Assembly (NCBI GenBank): GCA_029834535.1
Contig: JAQMWT010000197.1
Coordinates: forward strand, 1-51,960
Length of the DNA stretch: 51,960 bases
Origin: Chrysophaeum taylorii
Lineage: Eukaryota > Sar > Pelagophyceae > Pelagomonadales > Pelagomonadaceae
Direction: 5' to 3'
A program made the translations under genes and the position numbers. The stretch's first letter is position 1; each line of letters starts with the position of its first letter. A model generated the notes under the pieces. That model was not told the origin of the DNA. It saw nothing but the letters and a program-made list of their open reading frames with translations, and searched no databases. Below, in pieces: positions 48,043 through 51,960 of this stretch.

Positions 48043-48385
48043 TTTCGCACAACATTCGCCATACTTCATCGTTAGCCTACTTAGCATCTTCCTCCACTTT
48101 TCTTCTTACTCACGATCGGTGCTTGTTCCTTTCTTTGATCATCCGCCTCTTCTTGCAATACCCTCTATCTTTTGCTTCCCCTCTCAACCCATTCTACACT
48201 CGACTTCGCGCTCTTCCTCCTTTCTCACACACTCCTACCTGCGTTTCGTTTTCCTCTATCTCTTATGCATTTCGCACACTTTCCTTCAGCGCCTCCTCAC
48301 TACTCGACATATATTTGTCTCTGGCCAGACATTTGTTTTGTTTGTCCCTGATTTCGCTCATCACCGAGTTCAATCTGCGAGGGCG
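48043..48385 (+). other. Element B 3' untranslated region
   Basis: T/C-rich sequence between the stop and the 3' LTR, ending CAATCTGCGAGGGCG as in A and C (polypurine-tract candidate). No gene is seen. Confidence 0.5.
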
Positions 48386-48572
48386 TAGAGATAGAAAATT
48401 CCGTTTAGGGTTAGGAACCCCCCCCCCCTTAACCTCACACTCACATTTCAACCCCAAAATCGCTGTGTCGTACACCGTGCTGCTCTTTGTGTCGTTAGAG
48501 GACAGGACGAAAGGCAGCACAACCACTGCCACCATTCTCTACCAGAGGCACAGTGATCTTTACTGTTATCTA
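48386..48572 (+). repeat. Element B 3' LTR
   Basis: TAGAGATAGAAAATTCC ... TTACTGTTATCTA. It has TTTAGGGTTAGG close to its 5' end, followed by a C run. Partner of 39687-39872. Confidence 0.88.
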
Positions 48573-48577
48573 ACGAG

Positions 48578-50620
48578 TTACGCGACGCGAGAGCAGCCGT
48601 GAACGACCCGTGAGACGGCCCGAACCGGAAACACCTGCGAGGCAGACTGAACCGGAAAGGAGCACTGAAACGGGAGACGAACCTCCGGCCCGAGTCGATA
48701 CGGAGACTGAAGATAGGGCGGAACCCGAAGATGAAGGTGCGAAGTTACTACGGGGATTATCGCAGACTTTTGCAGAGGCTTTCGAGAAGGCCAGCTAGGG
48801 CCGATCTCGTCGCCCCAATTCCGGTTTGAAGGCTGACAACTTCAAACTCGTCATCGAAGGTCGAGATCAGCGACAATTCGATTTGGAGTCGGCAGCGGTG
48901 ATGCACACCTTGGCTGACGACCATTACTCGGTCGAGAAGCAACGTTATCTATTGCACGTGCATTTACGTGACACGGTTGCACCGAGTTTTGAGGAGCATT
49001 TGAACAAATATGAGAAGCTCTGCGCCGAGCTGCCGCACGGCCCGTCATTTTACTTGAAATTGGATGCGGACGACGAAGAGCATGGGGCCGCGATTCGGCG
49101 CCACCGTCGTCTGAACAAAGCCTATTGTGATGCGGTCTTGGATTATTATAGATCGACTTGCCGACCTCCGAGCACGCAGCAGGAGCTGCTCTATAAGCTG
49201 CGGATGGTCACTCCGGCCTCAGTTCCGAAGAAGTGTGGATAAAGGCACGTGCAGACCTACTGCACCAAGTTCCAGAATGAGCCGTTAGCCTTTTGCACCG
49301 AGTCGAGCCGCGCGATGGACGACGTTGATATTGTCGACCAGCTTATTGGCGGTTTGGCGTCCAAGGACTTGCGGACCCGTGTGCGGACTATGCGGAGCGG
49401 CCACCCGGATAGCTATTTGACTTTCACGTCGACGGTGGCGCTCATGACGAGACTCGAGAACGACTTTCGGAAATTCATGGAGGATGAAAAGGACCAAGGG
49501 GCCTCCAATCCGAAAGTCAATAAACCGCCGCGAGGGCGGGGAGGTCGAGCTATGGCCTCCGATCAAAAACCCAACAAGATGCGGACAAGCCGTCAGGGAA
49601 TACGGTTCCGCTGATCTTACAAGGTCCGTTTTGGTGGTGCAAGAAGACCTGCAAGGATTGCTTATTCTTCTGGTCCACTCATGATGAAGACGAACACGGA
49701 AATCGCGTGGTTTGCAACCGCGAGCCGGATCGATACCATTGTGCGATGTGGAAGCGCATTCGGAAACAGAAGAAGCAACCCATATCGCGGTCCGATTGGG
49801 AGAAGCGCGACGATGCATCTAATGCGCACGCTACGCGCGGATCGGAACCCAATACCGAGATTCAAACGGCCCTCACCGAGCTTGGAACCACGATGGCGAC
49901 CATGTGAGCGAGGTCATAAGTATTAAAGACGGTAAGTCGTCGTCTACACGACAGCTAGACGGACGGTCACCTTATAGACGATCGTCGCGCCGACGCCGAA
50001 GTAAGGGCCCTGATCAGAAGGTCAATAGCCCAACACGAGTCCGAGCCCCCGCCGTCGCCGCAATAGCCGGAGTTCCAGTCGCAATTCGCGCCGGCGCAGA
50101 CGACGTCGGCCGCGCGATGACGAATATGACGGAGGCCGATACCAGGACAGTTCGGGTCATTCGAGCGCAACTTCCGCGTTCCAATCTCAATGCGAAGCGC
50201 AGACATCGTCGGGAGTTGTCTTTTACCCGACGGCGCGCTCCGCCCGAGTCTCCGATAATGTTGCCGATGCCGCCGCGACGAGCAGCCATCGCTTGCAACA
50301 GGAGCAAGCTACCACCGACGCTCGGATCGTTCGGTGGCCTTCTACATCATGTGAGGATGCAATATCAGATGAGGCTTTGGATTCTCCACGCTACTGGGAA
50401 GACTCAGACTCGGAGACCGACGAACCAGCGCTGCAGGTTCCAGTGTCCCCCAATTCGTCAATGTGTACGTCTTGCAGGGACGTTCACGACGACGACGTCA
50501 GGCCCTTTGAGTTGACGTCGGGGACGACGTCTTCTTTTCCTGCCCCCCCCCCCCCCCCGAAACGGTTTTACCCGATACAGTTTTGGTCGCAGCAGAGCAG
50601 ACCACAGCGGCGCCGATAGA
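48578..50620 (+). pseudogene. Gypsy-3 gag, middle and C-terminal parts, frame-broken
   Basis: Resumes the Gag cut by element B: RPEPETPARQTEPERSTE, LLRGLSQTFAEAFEKAS (TAG at 48796 where Gypsy-1 has TTG), NFKLVIEGRDQRQFDLESAA, HLRDTVAPSFEEHLNKYEKL, a TAA at 49240 where Gypsy-2 has GAA, then QTYCTKFQNEPLAFCTESSR, IGGLASKDLRTRVRTMRSGH and a basic RGRGGRAMAS tail. The Cys/His cluster (CKKTCKDC ... THDEDEHGNRVVCNREPD) lies near 49640-49740 in another frame. An Arg/Ser-rich stretch follows near 49940-50100, then the acidic YWEDSDSETDEP part near 50395. Capsid-like and nucleocapsid-like functions are inferred as for Gypsy-2. Not functional. Confidence 0.7.
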
Positions 50621-51673
50621 GGAGAAGTGGACGGGAATGCCCGATTTGATGGACGAGAAATTGCGAGGATCGTCCGAGGAAACGAAGGGGGGAATATATG
50701 TGCCTCCGATTGAGAAGTGTCAGAGTTTATCGCCAGCGAAACTTGGGGATGAGGAAGCAGCCGAGGCGCCGAGCCCACCCGAGGTCGCAATGGAAAAAGA
50801 GAGAGAGCCACCAGACAAAGAGACCGCGGCGAACGCCAATATAGACTCAGAGGCGAGACGCGGGACGCCCGAGAGGGCAGCGGTGACGATGCAGATGCCG
50901 GGCGACGCGAATCCGGAGGGACGATGCCATCATACTGCCCTTTCGCCGCGCGACGGGGAAAAGATCGAGAAGACCTCATCACCATCGGATGTCTGGACCC
51001 TGGCACACTTACGTTCATAGTTGGACATATTTACAGACGACGAGACGGGCCGAAGTTCGCAACGACATTAGGCGTTGGTGGAATGGCTGATGTCTCCTAT
51101 ATTTGTCGTGAGATGGTGGACAAACTGGCGAAGGATAATATAATCCTCGACCAAGGCGATCTCCCAGTCGAGCGCACCCTGTACGGGTCGGGATTGAACA
51201 ATACGACTATCCATAAATGGGCCGCGTTACGAATTGCGTTCGCGGACGACGTGGCAGTCCCAGTGGTTGCCATCGTGGCCTATACTAATCATTTATTTAT
51301 GCTGGGAGCGCGCGATATTCGGGTGCTGGGAGCCATAGTGGACTACCCGCGAAATCGCATTGCGTTTCTCCGCACACAAGTCGCCTATGGGCGCAAGAAG
51401 TTTAAGGTGCAGGATCGACGAGTCGATTCTCCTGTTTTGACGTTCAGATCAACTTATGATGAGCGCAACCCCGTGGTAGTTCAGGTCTACGGGCAACAGC
51501 ACCATGCGATGCAGAAGAGCCTGAGCACGGTTGAGGATCGCGTTTACGCTCGCTTGTGCAAGATTGAAGACCTCCAGCGTCCACCGCCAAAACGGGCGGC
51601 AGCTTCGACGACTTGGGGAGTCCCGACAGTTGCGCTTCTCAAAGCTCGAACAGCGATGCCCACGAAGTGGTAG
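50583..51673 (+). pseudogene. Gypsy-3 aspartic protease region
   Basis: Two overlapping frames. 50583-51018 holds an acidic linker (KWTGMPDLMDEKLRGSSEET, PPIEKCQSLSPAKLGDEEA). 50924-51673 holds TIGCLDPGTLTFIVGHIYRR, GVGGMADVSYICREMVDKL, ERTLYGSGLNNTTIHKWAAL and MLGARDIRVLGAIVDYPRNR. It is colinear with the protease of Gypsy-2, but the catalytic Asp of D-G-M-A is Gly here, so this protease is dead. Downstream, VYGQQHHAMQKS shows that the TAA at 13527 of Gypsy-2 replaces a sense codon. The frame ends at a TAG in 51671-51673 after a shift near 51650. Confidence 0.7.
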
Positions 51674-51960
51674 CCTATGCTGCGCGCACGATGAAGGTCG
51701 AGCCTGGGCGCACTTACTGCGTGCCAGTCACTCTTTCGGAGCCCATGGAAACCGGGCAAGTTTTCGTTGCTACGTCCCCTGGATACGAGGAACTTGGGGT
51801 AGTCGATGGTATGTGTTCTTATCCCGAGGATCACGACAAAGTTCGCCGCTCGAGTGGCGATCTCCTCTACCCAGGTTGTGCCGACCGTGATTACTCAAGG
51901 CGAAGTTCTCGCTTTGGGCGATATAGTTTGTTTTGATGACGAGCTGAATGTTGAAACGGT
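51613..51960 (+). pseudogene. Gypsy-3 beta-domain after protease (partial, runs off the window)
   Basis: Contains HEVVAYAARTMKVEPGRTYC, VPVTLSEPMETGQVFVATSP and EELGVVDGMCSYPEDHDK, matching residues 35-100 of the Gypsy-2 frame at 13593. After a shift near 51840 the end of the window still reads LALGDIVCFDDELNVET in another frame. The methyltransferase-like domain should begin a few hundred bases beyond 51960. Confidence 0.72.

Larger units (their letters stand above)
39687..48572 (+). mobile_element. Element B: large LTR element without recognisable pol
   Basis: An 8.9-kb element of the same family as A, in opposite orientation. LTRs are 39687-39872 and 48386-48572, and a perfect 5-bp target duplication, ACGAG, flanks it (39682-39686 and 48573-48577). 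Ends are TAGATATAG (5') and TTATCTA (3'), or TAGAGATAG and TTCTCTA at the inner ends. It interrupts the Gypsy-3 coiled coil. A frame from ATG 40083 to about 48042 matches A throughout. Relative to A it carries a SINE-like insertion (42319-42609) and a 344-bp tandem duplication (44989-45676). No RT or integrase is recognised. Confidence 0.87.
24580..51960 (+). mobile_element. Gypsy-3: Ty3/gypsy element split by A, copia and B (partial)
   Basis: A third copy of the gypsy family, closer to Gypsy-1 than to Gypsy-2. Its pieces are 24580-24951, 38899-39686 and 48578-51960, continuing past the right edge. Removing the three nested elements and one copy of each target duplication gives a continuous 5' LTR, primer-binding site, gag and protease colinear with Gypsy-1. 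The coiled coil cut at 39686 resumes at 48578 in the matching frame. The window ends in the beta-domain, just before the expected methyltransferase domain. Stops and frameshifts are present. Confidence 0.88.

Noticed and set aside
1..51960. tRNA, rRNA or host single-copy genes.
   Set aside because: I looked for cloverleaf-like and rRNA-like stretches and for frames outside the elements and found none that I could support.

Overview
This window looks like eukaryotic repeat-rich DNA. I can support no host protein-coding gene, rRNA or tRNA. Almost every base belongs to a transposable element, and many elements sit inside others. Long coding stretches without clear introns, mixed GC content and many element classes (Ty3/gypsy, Ty1/copia, a separate pol-less LTR family, hAT, Helitron, MULE-like, and a SINE-like retroposon) fit a TE-rich alga or other protist. 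The sequence alone does not identify the organism.

Layout. (1) 1-8866, minus strand: a decayed gypsy element (Gypsy-1) that runs off the left edge. Its 5' LTR is split by a hAT element (5800-8684, perfect 8-bp target duplication). The hAT element itself holds a SINE-like copy (5911-6289), a Helitron helicase fragment and a cluster of short repeats. (2) 8867-21790: a short LTR element without pol (element C, minus). Gypsy-1 abuts its left LTR, and a nearly full-length gypsy element (Gypsy-2, 9052-19529, plus) is inserted in that LTR. (3) 21791-24579: a G-rich minisatellite, a decayed MULE-like transposase (minus) and a GC-rich stretch. (4) 24580-51960, plus: a third gypsy copy (Gypsy-3) that runs off the right edge. 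It is split by element A (24952-33177, minus), a copia element (33185-38893, plus, with a SINE-like copy in its 3' LTR) and element B (39687-48572, plus, also holding a SINE-like copy). A and B are the same family in opposite orientation, so they form a giant inverted repeat around the copia element.

The most interesting content is the gypsy family. Between the protease/beta-domain region and the reverse transcriptase, pol carries a domain with the ordered motifs of a C5-cytosine DNA methyltransferase. It is seen in Gypsy-2 and, decayed, in Gypsy-1. Gypsy-3 ends at the window edge just before this domain. Gag in this family also has an unusual Cys/His cluster and an RS-rich tail instead of CCHC knuckles. 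Second in interest is the A/B/C family: LTRs with TAGAGA...TCTCTA ends, 5-bp target duplications, and in A and B a conserved coding frame of roughly 2,400 codons with no recognisable reverse transcriptase or integrase.

Exact or near-exact target duplications support seven of the insertions, and an empty site in A confirms the SINE-like insertion in B. The copies are decayed by frameshifts and by stops, many of which are CAG to TAG or CGA to TGA changes.
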